DNA of 64,000 bases from Solanum dulcamara (Eukaryota > Streptophyta > Magnoliopsida > Solanales > Solanaceae), in NCBI RefSeq assembly GCF_947179165.1, contig NC_077240.1, forward strand, positions 5,940,001 through 6,004,000, given 5' to 3'. The notes under the pieces were generated by a model. The model was given only the letters and a program-made list of their open reading frames with translations. It did not search any database and was not told where the DNA came from. Shown here one piece after another: positions 46,987 to 57,548 of this stretch (the stretch's first letter is position 1; every line of letters starts with the position of its first letter). Position numbers and translations under genes: made by a program.

Positions 46987-47649
46987 GAATGTATAGCATA
47001 TTTGCACCATTGAGACATACAATATTAAAAGCTTTAAAGCCAACTTCTCAACAAATTGAAACAAAACATACATTTACATGTTCATTCATACCTAAATCCA
47101 TTACATCGCAAAATAAAAAGATATATTTTTCTATACTATGACAATAACATTTGATCGAATTTTAAAAGGTCATTTTTCAATTTCTTGATCTCAATTACTA
47201 TCTGGATCATTTTTTCCTCTTCTTGTTTCAGATTCTCGATCTAAACTTCTGCTAGATAAATTCTTGAATTTCCCCTCATAAATAATATGCGTTAAAAGTA
47301 TGATTTGAGAAAATGTCGTCCTTGTGATACACGAAAAGAGAGATCATAATCTGTTTTGATTTTTGCAACATTAAGGGTGCTGTTTATAGATCATCTGACA
47401 ACAGATGGGAGGCGAGAAGAAAGGAAATAAATATAAGATAACGTGTAACGTTTAATTAAGTTGGGTAAATGAAACTCCTTTTAATTAAGTTGTACGCATG
47501 ATTGCATTTATTTAATATGAGGTCAAAATTATCACTTAACTTTTGAAGGATAATTTTGTAAATCAACTTTCAAGTATGATCTATGATATGTTGTCCAAAA
47601 TCAAAGCAGTCCCAACCAAGTTGATGTCAAATAAATTCACAAATTTTAA
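46987..47649. other. AT-rich intergenic sequence
   Basis: No gene or bounded element is seen. Confidence 0.4.
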
Positions 47650-48444
47650 AATTGTTTTTTGGCGTTTCTCTTAATTTTCAAGGAGTTATAGGTTGATTCC
47701 AAGACAGTTTAGGAGTCTTGATTATAAATAATTAAAAGTGCTCCTGACATAGAAATTAGAGTTTGGATAGAAGTAGATATTTGAAGTATAATGGGATTGC
47801 GAAGTAGTGCCGCCTAAGGTTAAATTCTTTGGCCAATAATTCTATTCCGAAATTGGATAGAATTAGATGTTCCAAGTTTAAAGGGATTGAGAAGTACCCC
47901 TGCTTCTTTTGGCTATATATATCAACTCATATTTGTTCCTTCTCACAATCACCGGTAATTATTCTTTTTTTCTGAAACGGAACCCGAAACAGAAAACACC
48001 AAGGAGTTGTTTGGTACTTCTTCAATTCTATGGTGGTGGCGGCGTCATCATGTACCTTCAATCGGATGGTGGTGGCGTCGTCACCCAAAAAAGCCATCAC
48101 CACCAACTCACGTGGCTCCATCTCCATCTCTTGTTGATAATGTAGTTTCGCCATCACATATGACTTCTTCACCAAATCATGCGGCTCCATCCCGAGTTGA
48201 TGATGTGGTTTCGCCACCGCACACGGCTCCGTCTTTGGCCCCAACTCCAACAACTTCTTGCATCAAGATGGATGATTGTCTATCAGATTTCACTTTCGTA
48301 TTTAAGCATAAAATTTTATTATCCATACAATACTGCAAAGTCATTTCAACAATTTCAGATGATTGTTTTTATAGAAGGTTCATGCAATTCAAGAGGGTAC
48401 CATTTTTCCTAAGCAAAGTCAGGAACTATTGCAGTCATCATTAA
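47650..48444 (+). pseudogene. cysteine-rich prolamin-like gene relic, copy 3
   Basis: Third copy of the family. The body frame is open from about 47975 to the stop at 48442-48444. It encodes a Trp/Arg/His block, the Pro/Ser-rich linker and the C-terminal domain with CIKMDDC. The central cysteine pair reads YC instead of CC, so one of the six conserved cysteines is lost. Compared with copy 2, the segment encoding the signal peptide is missing ('ctgaaac' joins directly to 'ggaacccgaaacag'), and no in-frame ATG precedes the body. It is probably non-functional. Confidence 0.6.
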
Positions 48445-49223
48445 GGGTGAATTAAGCTTGATCAAATCTTAGTACACTCGTTACTCTTTTGTATTTTTGG
48501 TAATTTAGATTTTAGCTTTGCTTGGTGAAGGTAGTTGGTAATTAGTATTACTTTCTGCTAGTTTTTTCTTACATTCTTTAATTAGTTTAATTGGAACTAT
48601 ATTTTTATTTTACAATTTAATTACTACTTTAATTCTCCATGTTTTACTTATTCGCGATATAGTGGATAAATCAATCAACTATGCCTTGGTCCCAAATAAA
48701 ATAAATAAAGTTGAGGATCGGTTATATGAATTTTCTGCAACTATTCTTTTCTATTCGACCCCAACATTCCAACATATTAATTAATCAATAAGAAGACTTA
48801 CAGTCGTATTACACTACATTATAAATGTTCAATTCATCAAAATAATTCAAATCAATCAGAGGCAAAGAAAAAGTATTCAGACTTGATAGCCTGAATGTAG
48901 TAACAGATCTAGTGTGACAAAAAAATTACATTCTATTTACCATGCGATATGTCAGCGAAGCCTGAGCGAGCGCGGAGAAGGAAAGGCCAAACACTTCGGC
49001 AGGATTGAAGAAGCTGGTTCAAAGCTAGGGTATCAATCGGCTTTCTTTCCATCTTCTTTTCTGCCAGGGGTGTGTCTATTTTCTTTCTCTTAACTCAAAA
49101 GTTCTTTTTTTTTTTAGTAAGATAGTAGTGGATCGAGAAAGCTAGTGTCGATTATAAAGTCATAATGGTCTAAACAAAGTAATTTCATCTTTATTTTGGA
49201 TAAAAATAAATGATTAAATAACT
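48445..49223. other. intergenic, 3' flank of copy 3 and upstream of the VTL array
   Basis: To about 48810 the sequence parallels the 3' flank of copy 2. At about 48945-49075 lies a GC-richer island ('gaagcctgagcgagcgcgga', 'ttcggcaggattgaag') unlike its AT-rich surroundings. No gene is seen. Confidence 0.4.
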
Positions 49224-49399
49224 GGAGGGCATGTGGTCTTTGTGGGAATGGCATATATCTTGGTATACTCTTGTGTATTTTTTGTTAACCTTAGTGTCAA
49301 AGGCACAGTCCACTTAGTTTTATTATATACTAACAAGTATCTCAATTCTAGCAAGTGCTTTCCTATGCAGCAATCCATCCTCACAAGCTCCTTCACCAA
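49224..49399 (+). promoter_or_regulatory. VTL upstream conserved block 1
   Basis: A ~170-bp block with 'gtggtctttgtgggaatggc', 'ccttagtgtcaaaggcaca' and 'aagtgctttcctatgcagca', 'catcctcacaagctcctt'. It lies about 300 bp before the first VTL start codon. Function is inferred from recurrence only. Confidence 0.6.
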
Positions 49400-49600
49400 A
49401 GAAATCAAAAAGCCATCTGAATCTCTCTACCTTTCAAAATTAGGTCATTTTGAGGTACACACCACACATACACAGTGCACACACAAAAGAAGAAGAAGAA
49501 AGAAAAGTAGTACTTAAGTGATTTTATAAAGGCATTTTAAAAATTTGATATTATATAGTAAGAAACTATTTAAAAACTCGACTTAAAAATGTTGTAACTC

Positions 49601-49608
49601 TATAAATA
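49601..49608 (+). promoter_or_regulatory. TATA box of VTL copy 1
   Basis: TATAAATA, 97 bp before the ATG. Copies 2-4 have TATA motifs at similar distances. Confidence 0.7.
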
Positions 49609-49697
49609 ACAAAGACAGAGTCTTCATTAAACACCAATCTTGAAAGAAAACAATCCTTCATTAGCTGACATTTCCTCACAAGTTATAACTTTTCATC

Positions 49698-50339
49698 ATG
49701 GCTGCTCAAAACCATGTCCAAATTACCATTCCTAAAGAAAATCAAGCCTCTGAAGAGGATTTTGACTACTCTCAAAGAGCACAGTGGCTTCGAGCTGCTG
49801 TGTTAGGAGCAAATGATGGATTAGTCTCAATTGCATCCTTGATAATGGGGGTCGGAGCTGTCCAAGAAAACGTTAAAACCATGATTCTTACTGGCTTTGC
49901 AGGGTTGTTTGCTGGTGCTTGTAGCATGGCTATAGGAGAGTTTGTCTCTGTGTACTCTCAACTAGACATTGAGCGAGCTCAAATGAAGAGAGACAGAGCA
50001 ACAGGAGGACAGAACCGAGAACATCAACAAGACAAAGAAGGTAACAAGGAACAACTTCCAAATCCATTTCAGGCAGCAGTAGCCTCGAGTATTGCATTTT
50101 CATTAGGTGCCATTGTGCCAATTCTTGCTGCTGCATTCATAGCAAATCATAAGGTGAGGCTTGCTGTGATCGTGGCAGCGGTGAGCTTGGCATTGGTAGC
50201 ATTTGGAGGAATTGGTGCTTTCTTGGGCAGAAGTCCTATGGTGAAATCCTGTGCCAGAGTTTTAATTGGTGGATGGATGGCTATGGCCATTACCTTTGGC
50301 CTTACCAAGCTGATTGGCTCTACTGGCTTGGAAATGTGA
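49698..50339 (+). CDS. vacuolar iron transporter-like (VTL, nodulin-21-like), copy 1
   Basis: Single-exon gene, 213 aa, CCC1/VIT1 superfamily. After a hydrophilic N terminus (MAAQNHVQIT, DFDYSQRAQWLRAA) come five predicted membrane segments: around GANDGLVSIASLIMGVGAV, GFAGLFAGACSMAIGEFVSV, AAVASSIAFSLGAIVPILAA, LAVIVAAVSLALVAFGGIGA and VLIGGWMAMAITFGLTKLIG. The loop after segment 2 (SQLDIERAQMKRD..., Gln/Glu-rich) is short, as in VTLs. True VITs carry a longer Glu/Met-rich metal-binding domain there. Family members move Fe2+ or Mn2+ into the vacuole; Arabidopsis VTLs are repressed by iron deficiency. It is the first of four tandem copies, with a TATA box at 49601 and the conserved block upstream. 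Confidence 0.95.
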   Translation: MAAQNHVQITIPKENQASEEDFDYSQRAQWLRAAVLGANDGLVSIASLIMGVGAVQENVKTMILTGFAGLFAGACSMAIGEFVSVYSQLDIERAQMKRDRATGGQNREHQQDKEGNKEQLPNPFQAAVASSIAFSLGAIVPILAAAFIANHKVRLAVIVAAVSLALVAFGGIGAFLGRSPMVKSCARVLIGGWMAMAITFGLTKLIGSTGLEM

Positions 50340-50692
50340 TTGAAACTTTCTGTTCCTGGCCCGTCCCTTGTTCTACTTTAATCTCATCTTATCAAGAAAT
50401 TTGTACTGCTAGTTGACTAAACCTTCTGTGTAATAATAATGCGAAACATACTCTGAATTTATATTGATCTTCCTACTGATAACATTAGCTATGGAACACA
50501 GACTTCATCTATTGACATAATCTAACATTACATTGAAGCTAAACTCATCAAACTACACTTCATTCTCAAATGTAGTTAGAATTGACTATATGAATCTTTC
50601 TGGTAGTATTCTGTGCCAATCGTGACTAACGTCCCAGCAAATTCATTAATAAGAGTATCCATCATGATTTGATTATTCTAGCTGTCCACTTA

Positions 50693-51003
50693 TTCGTAGG
50701 CGTATTAACGCACTATGATTTCTGGTACTCTGCTGTATGTTATTTATGGTATTTATGTTATTATCCAATAATAATATCTACTGTTTTTTTGTGCTTTGAT
50801 TATACTATTGTTTGGATCGTTTTCGTTATCTACTTATTTACTCTAATATTCTTGTCTAACCTTGTTCTATACTTTTATTGAGCCGAGGGTCTTTCGGAAA
50901 CAGCCGTCCTACATTGGTAGGAGTCAGGTCTGCGTACACTCTACCCTCCCCATACCCCACGATGTGGGATTTCACTGGGTTGTTGTTGTTGTTGTTGTTG
51001 TTG
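50693..51003 (+). mobile_element. 5'-truncated RTE LINE copy (311 bp) with 14-bp TSD
   Basis: The copy matches the 3' UTR of the LINE at 43.7-46.99 kb from about 46680 to its (TTG)n tail, with few differences (for example 'tgatgtatgtatgtt' against 'tgctgtatgtt'). It is flanked by identical 14-bp repeats TAGCTGTCCACTTA (50679-50692 and 51004-51017). At the 5' junction the last bases of the duplication (CTTA) coincide with LINE bases 46676-46679, a microhomology. No coding capacity. Confidence 0.95.
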
Positions 51004-51017
51004 TAGCTGTCCACTTA

Positions 51018-51847
51018 CCTCAACACACTTGACTATGTTCCTAGAACCTCGCTGGAGTTAAATGTTTCATCAAAGCATATTTCAGAAAGACTATGATACA
51101 AAGAGTAGAGCTTATTTCAATAAGAGAATGATACAAAGAAAAAAGGACTAGACAATAGGGAGGCAGGAAATCTGATCGGACTGACCAGTTGATTTCAAGA
51201 TTGTGTGCATTGAAGATAAAAACTCGATAATTTAGCTTTCCACATAAATCACTTTGAGACAGAAATAATATGCCTATGATCTAAGCATTTAGATCTATTA
51301 AAGTATTTCAAATTTTTGGAAGTACATTTCTCCAAAAGCATTGCAGTCACAAACACAGAATAAAAAACTTTCAATTGTGATGTTAATGTTTACTTCTATG
51401 AGTGACATGCTAGGAAAATTAGCAATATTCGACACGCTAAACCACTCGATACATACAATAAATGGCAGGTCTCCATTCCTCATATTGCAAATTATTGTTC
51501 GTCAGTTTGCTGAGAAATCTGTAATATGTATCATGAGGTTCACTGAAGTACATAAAATACACTGAACTTAAGTTCTGTGCATTGACTGTGTATGGAACTT
51601 TTTCATTTTACACTATCAATATATATAAATCAAATCCAAAACACTATGAAAAAAAGAAGACTTTTCTAATGTATGCAACGAGTTACGACCTTCAAGGCTT
51701 CAAACCATTTGAGAATTGGAACTCTTTTACATTTCCAAAAGACTTCCACATAGTTCTGTTTGATTGAAGAAACATTGTGAAGATGGTCTTTAGAGAAAAT
51801 TTCACCTTCATTCCTGATCAGATAAGACAAAAAAGATATAAAAATTA
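51018..51847. other. spacer between VTL copies 1 and 2
   Basis: No gene is seen. Stretches resemble the spacer after copy 2: 'gatttcaagattgtg', 'tagctttccacataaatca' at about 51190-51250 recur at about 53695-53760. The array units therefore include spacer sequence. Confidence 0.5.
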
Positions 51848-52020
51848 AGAGCTTGTGGCCTTTGTGTGAATGGCACACTTCTTGATATATTCTAATAGTC
51901 TACTCTATCTTTTAGAGTCCAAAGCACACAGCACCTAAGTTTATATAATATCTCCCATATCTCTGTTCAAATAAGTGCTTTCCTACACAGCAATGCATCC
52001 TCACAAGCTCCTTTTGCAAA
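51848..52020 (+). promoter_or_regulatory. VTL upstream conserved block 2
   Basis: 'agagcttgtggcctttgtgt', 'aatggcacactt' and 'aagtgctttcctacacagca', 'catcctcacaagctcctt', about 560 bp before VTL copy 2. Confidence 0.6.
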
Positions 52021-52492
52021 GGTAAAAAAACCATCATTTTGAAGTACAAAAATTAAGGTAATCAGGAAATAGGGAATCAGCAAGCAACGTTATCTATCTG
52101 TATTATAATGATGTTTATAGTTCTATATCATGATATATTAAGAACGATGTTATGTGATCTCTTTCAAGAACATGTAAAATGTAGTATCCAATACTATCAA
52201 AGAGAATAAGGGTTATATCTTATAAGACTTTAATAGAAAGAAGAGAAAACAGATAATACTGAGAAATTCCTTTCAACAGATTACTATCCCAATCTTCTGG
52301 GAATTGATTTCACAAAGTAGTAATGTGTAAGGGATGAAAGAGCACTTTTTTTTACAATGTGAAGTGTGGGTGGGTGGGTGGGGTCAGTGAAGAAAGCAAT
52401 AAATGCTACTAAGCCCTGTGCTCTCCACACTGCACAATATTTAATGGCACAACTGATGGAACAGTTCAATTACTTTTTTAATCATCCTACTC

Positions 52493-52500
52493 TATAAATA
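52493..52500 (+). promoter_or_regulatory. TATA box of VTL copy 2
   Basis: TATAAATA, 87 bp before the ATG at 52580. Confidence 0.7.
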
Positions 52501-52579
52501 GCGCTGACCGAGTGTTCATACAACTCCATCTCTAAGAAAGAATAGCTTCTATAACTAACAAGTACTTATAACTTCCTCA

Positions 52580-53227
52580 ATGGCTGCTCAAAACCAAGTC
52601 CAAATTACCATTCCTAAAGACCATAATGGCCAGAAACAAGCCCCTGAGGAGGATTTTGACTACTCTCAAAGAGCACAGTGGGTTCGAGCTGCTGTTCTAG
52701 GAGCCAATGATGGATTAGTCTCAATTGCATCCTTGATGATGGGTGTCGGAGCTGTCCAAAATGACGTAAAGGCCATGATACTTATTGGCTTCGCAGGTCT
52801 ATTTGCCGGTGCTTGTAGCATGGCCATAGGAGAGTTTGTGTCTGTGTACTCTCAATTAGACATAGAGAGAGCTCAAATGAAGAGAGACAAAGCAACAGGA
52901 GGACAGAACCAAGAACGTGAAGAAGGTAACAAGGAACAACTGACAAATCCACTTCAGGCAGCAGTAGCCTCGGCTATTGCATTTTCATTGGGTGCCATTG
53001 TTCCAATTCTTGCTGCTGCATTTATAGCAAACCATAAAGTGAGGCTGGCTGTAATTGTGGCTGCGGTGAGCTTGGCATTGTTAGCATTTGGAGGTATTGG
53101 TGCTTTCTTGGGCAGAAGTCCTATGGTGAAATCTTGTGCCAGAGCTTTAATTGGTGGATGGATGGCTATGGCCATTACCTTTGGCCTTACCAAGCAGATT
53201 GGTTCTACTACTGGCATGGAGTTGTGA
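52580..53227 (+). CDS. vacuolar iron transporter-like (VTL), copy 2
   Basis: Single exon, 215 aa, very close to copy 1 in sequence and length. It has the same five membrane segments, with GANDGLVSIASLMMGVGAV, AGACSMAIGEFVSVYSQ, SAIAFSLGAIVPILAAAF, LAFGGIGAFLG and LIGGWMAMAITFGLTK. Differences lie mainly in the N-terminal tail (four residues longer) and the Glu/Gln-rich loop after segment 2. Copies 1 and 2 look like the most similar pair in the array. Likely vacuolar Fe or Mn import. It has its own TATA box and upstream conserved block, so independent expression is expected. Confidence 0.95.
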   Translation: MAAQNQVQITIPKDHNGQKQAPEEDFDYSQRAQWVRAAVLGANDGLVSIASLMMGVGAVQNDVKAMILIGFAGLFAGACSMAIGEFVSVYSQLDIERAQMKRDKATGGQNQEREEGNKEQLTNPLQAAVASAIAFSLGAIVPILAAAFIANHKVRLAVIVAAVSLALLAFGGIGAFLGRSPMVKSCARALIGGWMAMAITFGLTKQIGSTTGMEL

Positions 53228-54579
53228 CTGGACCTTTATCTAGTTCAGAAGCAGCTGCTTAAGAAATCGTTGTTGTATCATGCATGTCCAATTAAATTTT
53301 CTTTTCTGTAATCCATTTTACTACGGTAAAGATTAGCTATAACAAACAATGTTTTACTTCGTTAGATATGCTAGGCATCATCAACTGTGATAAAATAATG
53401 TTTCGTCAAAGGGCTGATCAATAAACAAGAACAGCTCCTCAATTCCAAATATGTTGGGGTAAGGCTATATCAGATCTTCTAAAAACATTCTTCTCTATTC
53501 AGGCCCGACTTCCCAATGAACCATTAACTAGAGGACTCAATTTGACTAATTTTACACTGGTCATTAACTAAAGGCAACCCTTCTTTTTCTGGACTTAAGA
53601 TAGGGACATACTCTGCAGTATGGATGGAGTTAACACTTCATCATATTAATTCACGACAATTAAGAGAAGAAAAGAAAGGATAATCAGCCTTGGCCAGTTT
53701 CAAGATTGTGCACAACAGCAAATTGAAGGTAAAAGCTTGTTAGCTTTCCACATAAATCAAATTTGAGACAAATAATACGCCAAGTATTTAAACGCTTGAA
53801 ATCTGTACTAGTCTTTCATACATTTAGAAGTATATTTTTTCCCTAATCAAGACAGCCCCAAATATAGCCTGACAGATCTTTTGAGTGGAGATCTTTTACT
53901 TGATTACTTCTATGTGTGACAAGCTAGGAAGATTAGCTACTATCCGACCAAGACTTGTTTGCTAAACCCCTCAAGACATACAACGATGGCAAGACCCGAT
54001 TCCTTGTATTGCAATGGCTTTGCCTTCTTATGCCCCATACTCCTACTTAGACTGTAACTAGCTAGCAATTTTTCTATCGTCTTTATGATGAGAAATCTGT
54101 TATATCATGTGGTTCATTGAACACGTGAATTTAAGTTCCGTGCATTGAAGTTGTATCAAAAATTTATTCTATCTACCATCTCTTATTATCAAGTCTGATA
54201 TGGTAAATTTGAATATAGAATAATAACTTGTTATAATTAGTTCAATTGCACTGATAGTGTAAAATTACTTATGTTGTCACAATGTGTAATTTAAATCGAA
54301 AACACAATGCTACAGACTTTTCTCTTGTATGAAATGAGTTTCGAACTTCAACCATGTGAAAATTGGAACTTTCTGTTTTTACATTTCTCTGACTTCCACA
54401 TATCTTAATCGTCCAATTTTGACATGGTCTAAAAACCTATCAGACTTGGGACAAATATCTGTTTGATGAAAAAATGGTGCAGAAACATCATGAAGATGGT
54501 ATTAGTTAGTGGATTTAGAGTTTATGGTTTAAAGATAGTAACTTCCACTTCATTGTGGATCAGAAAAGATATAAAAATT
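53228..54579. other. spacer between VTL copies 2 and 3
   Basis: No gene is seen. Includes the 3' UTR of copy 2 and spacer shared in part with 51018-51847. Confidence 0.5.
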
Positions 54580-54751
54580 GAGAGCTTGTGGCCTTTCTGT
54601 GAATGGCACACTTCTTGGTATACTCTAGTATTTTTCTTTAACCTCTAGTGTCGAAAGCACTCTGCACCCAAAATTATAAAAATGCAACAAAATATAATCC
54701 CATATCTCTGTTCAATTAAGTGCATTCCTATACAGCAATGTGTCCTCATTA
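54580..54751 (+). promoter_or_regulatory. VTL upstream conserved block 3
   Basis: 'gagagcttgtggcctttctg', 'aatggcacacttcttgg', 'ctagtgtcgaaagcac' and 'aagtgcattcctatacagca'. It is the distal of two blocks before VTL copy 3. Confidence 0.6.
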
Positions 54752-55181
54752 GGTCATTTGAAGTAAACACAGAAAACAAAAAGAAGCAGTAGTCGGCTAA
54801 TCCTCTTGAAATCTATCATTTTTAAAGGCATTTTGAATCTATGAGACATGAATTTTGGATTCTTGTTGACAGATTTCACTTTTTTCTGATTAAACGAAAG
54901 CAAGAGACTTCATAAAACAGGCAATCAGCAAGCAAAGTTATCAGTATCATGTTGAAGTTTATACTTCCGTTTAATCACATATAAGAATGATGGTATGTGA
55001 TTTCTTTCAAGAACGTGCAGAATCTAATAAGCAATACCATTAAGAGAAAAGGGGAAACAACATAAAAAAGAATTTGATTGACTGACTGCTGCACATCTGT
55101 TATATGAAGTAGGTGTTCTCTTAGTGGATAAATTTGGTCCAAAGTAAGAAACTTTCTTAAAACTCTTCATTAAAAAAATGA

Positions 55182-55361
55182 AGAGCTTGTGGCCTTTCTA
55201 TGCATGGCACACTCCCTGGAATACTATAATCTTTGCCTTGTCAGCCTTAGTGTGGAGAGCACACTCCACCTGATTTTTATATACCAAAGAAAGTATGTCC
55301 CGTATCTCTAGAGATTCATGCATGCAAGTGCTTTCCTATACATCATTCCATATTCACAGCC
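55182..55361 (+). promoter_or_regulatory. VTL upstream conserved block 4
   Basis: 'agagcttgtggcctttctat', 'atggcacactccctggaata', 'agtgtggagagcacactcca' (inverted repeat AGTGTG..CACACT) and 'aagtgctttcctatacatca'. It is the proximal block before VTL copy 3. Confidence 0.6.
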
Positions 55362-55606
55362 AAACCTTTAGGAATTCTCACTGGAAATGAGATTTTACCA
55401 GAAAGACTGCGAATCAAATGCAAATATGAAATTGTAGATTCATTTTGCAAAGTTAAGAGTTTGTTAATAAGTAAATGCAAGGTTTTAGAAAGTACACAAT
55501 CAGAAAAAAGAGATCAAATGCAAACTGACTTGTCCTCACCACACTACTATTATTTTATGGCACCACTTTCTGCTCAGGCTGATTATTTATTAGTCATCCT
55601 GCTCCC

Positions 55607-55615
55607 TATATATAA
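55607..55615 (+). promoter_or_regulatory. TATA box of VTL copy 3
   Basis: TATATATAA, 98 bp before the ATG at 55705. The sequence after it ('ccatcagaggga.gattg') is shared with copy 4. Confidence 0.7.
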
Positions 55616-55704
55616 CCATCAGAGGGAGGATTGGAACTTCAAAAACAAGAAGTCCTAAACAACAAATCATCTTTTTTCAAAAAAATTCCTTAAAACTTTT
55701 CTTC

Positions 55705-56358
55705 ATGGCTGCTCAAAACCATGTTCAACTCACTGTCATTAAAGAAAATGATAACCAGAACCGAAACCAAGTACCTGAAGAAGACTCTGACTACTCCCAA
55801 AGGGCACAATGGCTTCGAGCTGCTACATTAGGAGCCACTGATGGATTAGTTACAACTGCATCTTTGATGATGGGTGTTGGAGCTGTCAAGAAAGACGTTG
55901 ACGCCATGATACTAGTCGGCTTTGCAGCATTGTTTGCTGGTGCTTGTAGCATGGCCATAGGAGAGTTTGTTTCTGTGTACTCTCAACTAGATATAGAGTT
56001 AGCCCAAATTAAGAGAGACACCAAAACAATAGGACAGAATCAAGAACATCAAGAAGAAGAAGACAAGGAGGGACTCCCAAATCCATTTCTAGCAGCTGTA
56101 GCTTCAGCTGTTGCATTTTCATTGGGAGGCATAATACCAATTCTTGCTGCTGGATTTATATCTAACCATAAGGTGAGGATGGGTGTCGTGGTGGTGGCAG
56201 TCAGCTTGGCATTGTTTATATTTGGAGGGGTTGGTGCTGTTCTTGGGAAAAGTCCTGCAGTGAGGTCTTGTGCCAGAGTTTTAATTGGTGGATGGATGGC
56301 TATGGCCATTACCTTCGGACTTACCAAACTGATCGGCTCTGCTGGAATGGAGATGTGA
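55705..56358 (+). CDS. vacuolar iron transporter-like (VTL), copy 3
   Basis: Single exon, 217 aa. Same fold as copies 1-2, with some divergence in otherwise constant stretches: GATDGLVTTASLMMGVGAV replaces GANDGLVS, and membrane segment 3 reads SLGGIIPILAAGF. The loop after segment 2 is LDIELAQIKRD followed by an acidic EEEDKEG run. Segment 4 is VVVVAVSLALFIFGGVGA, and segment 5 is LIGGWMAMAITFGLTK. The Asn-to-Thr change in GANDGL is at a well-conserved family position. Copies 3 and 4 share upstream sequence and TATA context, so they form a second subgroup. Expected vacuolar metal import. Confidence 0.94.
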   Translation: MAAQNHVQLTVIKENDNQNRNQVPEEDSDYSQRAQWLRAATLGATDGLVTTASLMMGVGAVKKDVDAMILVGFAALFAGACSMAIGEFVSVYSQLDIELAQIKRDTKTIGQNQEHQEEEDKEGLPNPFLAAVASAVAFSLGGIIPILAAGFISNHKVRMGVVVVAVSLALFIFGGVGAVLGKSPAVRSCARVLIGGWMAMAITFGLTKLIGSAGMEM

Positions 56359-57165
56359 CTGGAACGTTATGTTCCTGTGTCTCTATTCCCAGTCCAGAAT
56401 CATCTTTTTTTAACACATGTCTGTTGTGTTCCTTACTTAATTTCCAGGATAAGATTAGAATAAATGGAAGTTATCTCTTTCTGTAATGGTTCTGTTGTGA
56501 ATGAATGATAGTGACGCGTTTTCTGAAATTTATATACTTGTAATCTTTGCTTCTTCAATATGTTTGGCATCATCAAATCTTTATTGAACTCTTTGGTAAC
56601 AAACTTTTGCAGTCCAAGGTGAAGTAACATATTACTAATGTAGAGTTTTTATCAAGTTTGAACCATGGCACTTGTTACTAGATGAGGCATTATCAACACC
56701 TGTCATAATCTAACAATTCTATCTTAAAAAAATTGTAAGTATTTACAAATTTGAAAGTACCCTACTCCAGAAGCCTCAAAATCCCAAACATTGTCGATGA
56801 GGAATGTATTGAGGGTGCAAGCTACGCAAATTGGCAAGCACCAAGCTGTTTAACTGGAAACCCTATTCCTCTTATAACGTTGCAATTCAGGTTCTGTATT
56901 ACTCTTTTGGCTCCTAGACTGTCCTCAAACATCCTATTTTGTAAGACCTGCTTCGATTCAAATGTTTAAATTCTCAAAACAATCCTACTTTATAAGTAAC
57001 GTCCATAAATCTCAGTAGTTAAATCTTGAATCAGCCTGAGAGGTTGATAAAAATCTCAGTCAAATAGAAGAAATGGTGTTAAAACACTATGTGATCTTCT
57101 AGTGGATTATAAAGATTTTTGGCCTCAATGAGTTGACTCTTTTTCTTCCTTCTGAATTCTTCAGT
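56359..57165. other. spacer between VTL copies 3 and 4
   Basis: No gene is seen. Includes the 3' UTR of copy 3. Confidence 0.5.
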
Positions 57166-57306
57166 GTCATTAGGTGGATGGAACACTTGCTGGAATATTT
57201 TAATGTTTCACTTTCTTAGGAGAGCACACTCCACACTATAATAAATAAGAAAGTATAATATATGATTCATATCATAGCAAGTGACTTCCTATACAGAAAT
57301 CCTTAC
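57166..57306 (+). promoter_or_regulatory. VTL upstream conserved block 5 (eroded)
   Basis: 'aggtggatggaacacttgct', 'taggagagcacactccaca' and 'gcaagtgacttcctatacag'. The most diverged of the six, distal to VTL copy 4. Confidence 0.5.
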
Positions 57307-57355
57307 ATTGTTTGGTCCAAAGTGGCTTTATTAAAACTCTGGAATTAAGAAATCG

Positions 57356-57548
57356 AAGAGCTTGTGGCCTTTATGTGATGGCACACTCCCTGGAATACTA
57401 TAATTTTTGCCTTCTCACTTCTCAGGCCTTAGTATAATATGTGGAGAGCACACTCCACCCTATTTTTATATACCAAAGAAAGTATGTCCATTATCTCTCC
57501 ATTCATGCAAAGTGCTTTCCTATATGGCATTCCATTTTCACAAGCCTC
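57356..57548 (+). promoter_or_regulatory. VTL upstream conserved block 6
   Basis: 'agagcttgtggcctttatgt', 'atggcacactccctggaata', 'atgtggagagcacactccac' and 'aagtgctttcctatatggca'. Proximal to VTL copy 4 and very close to block 4. Confidence 0.6.

Noticed and set aside
52954..53217. Minus-strand frames across VTL copies (also 56049-56327)
   Set aside because: Antisense shadows of conserved transporter codons; they recur wherever the gene does.
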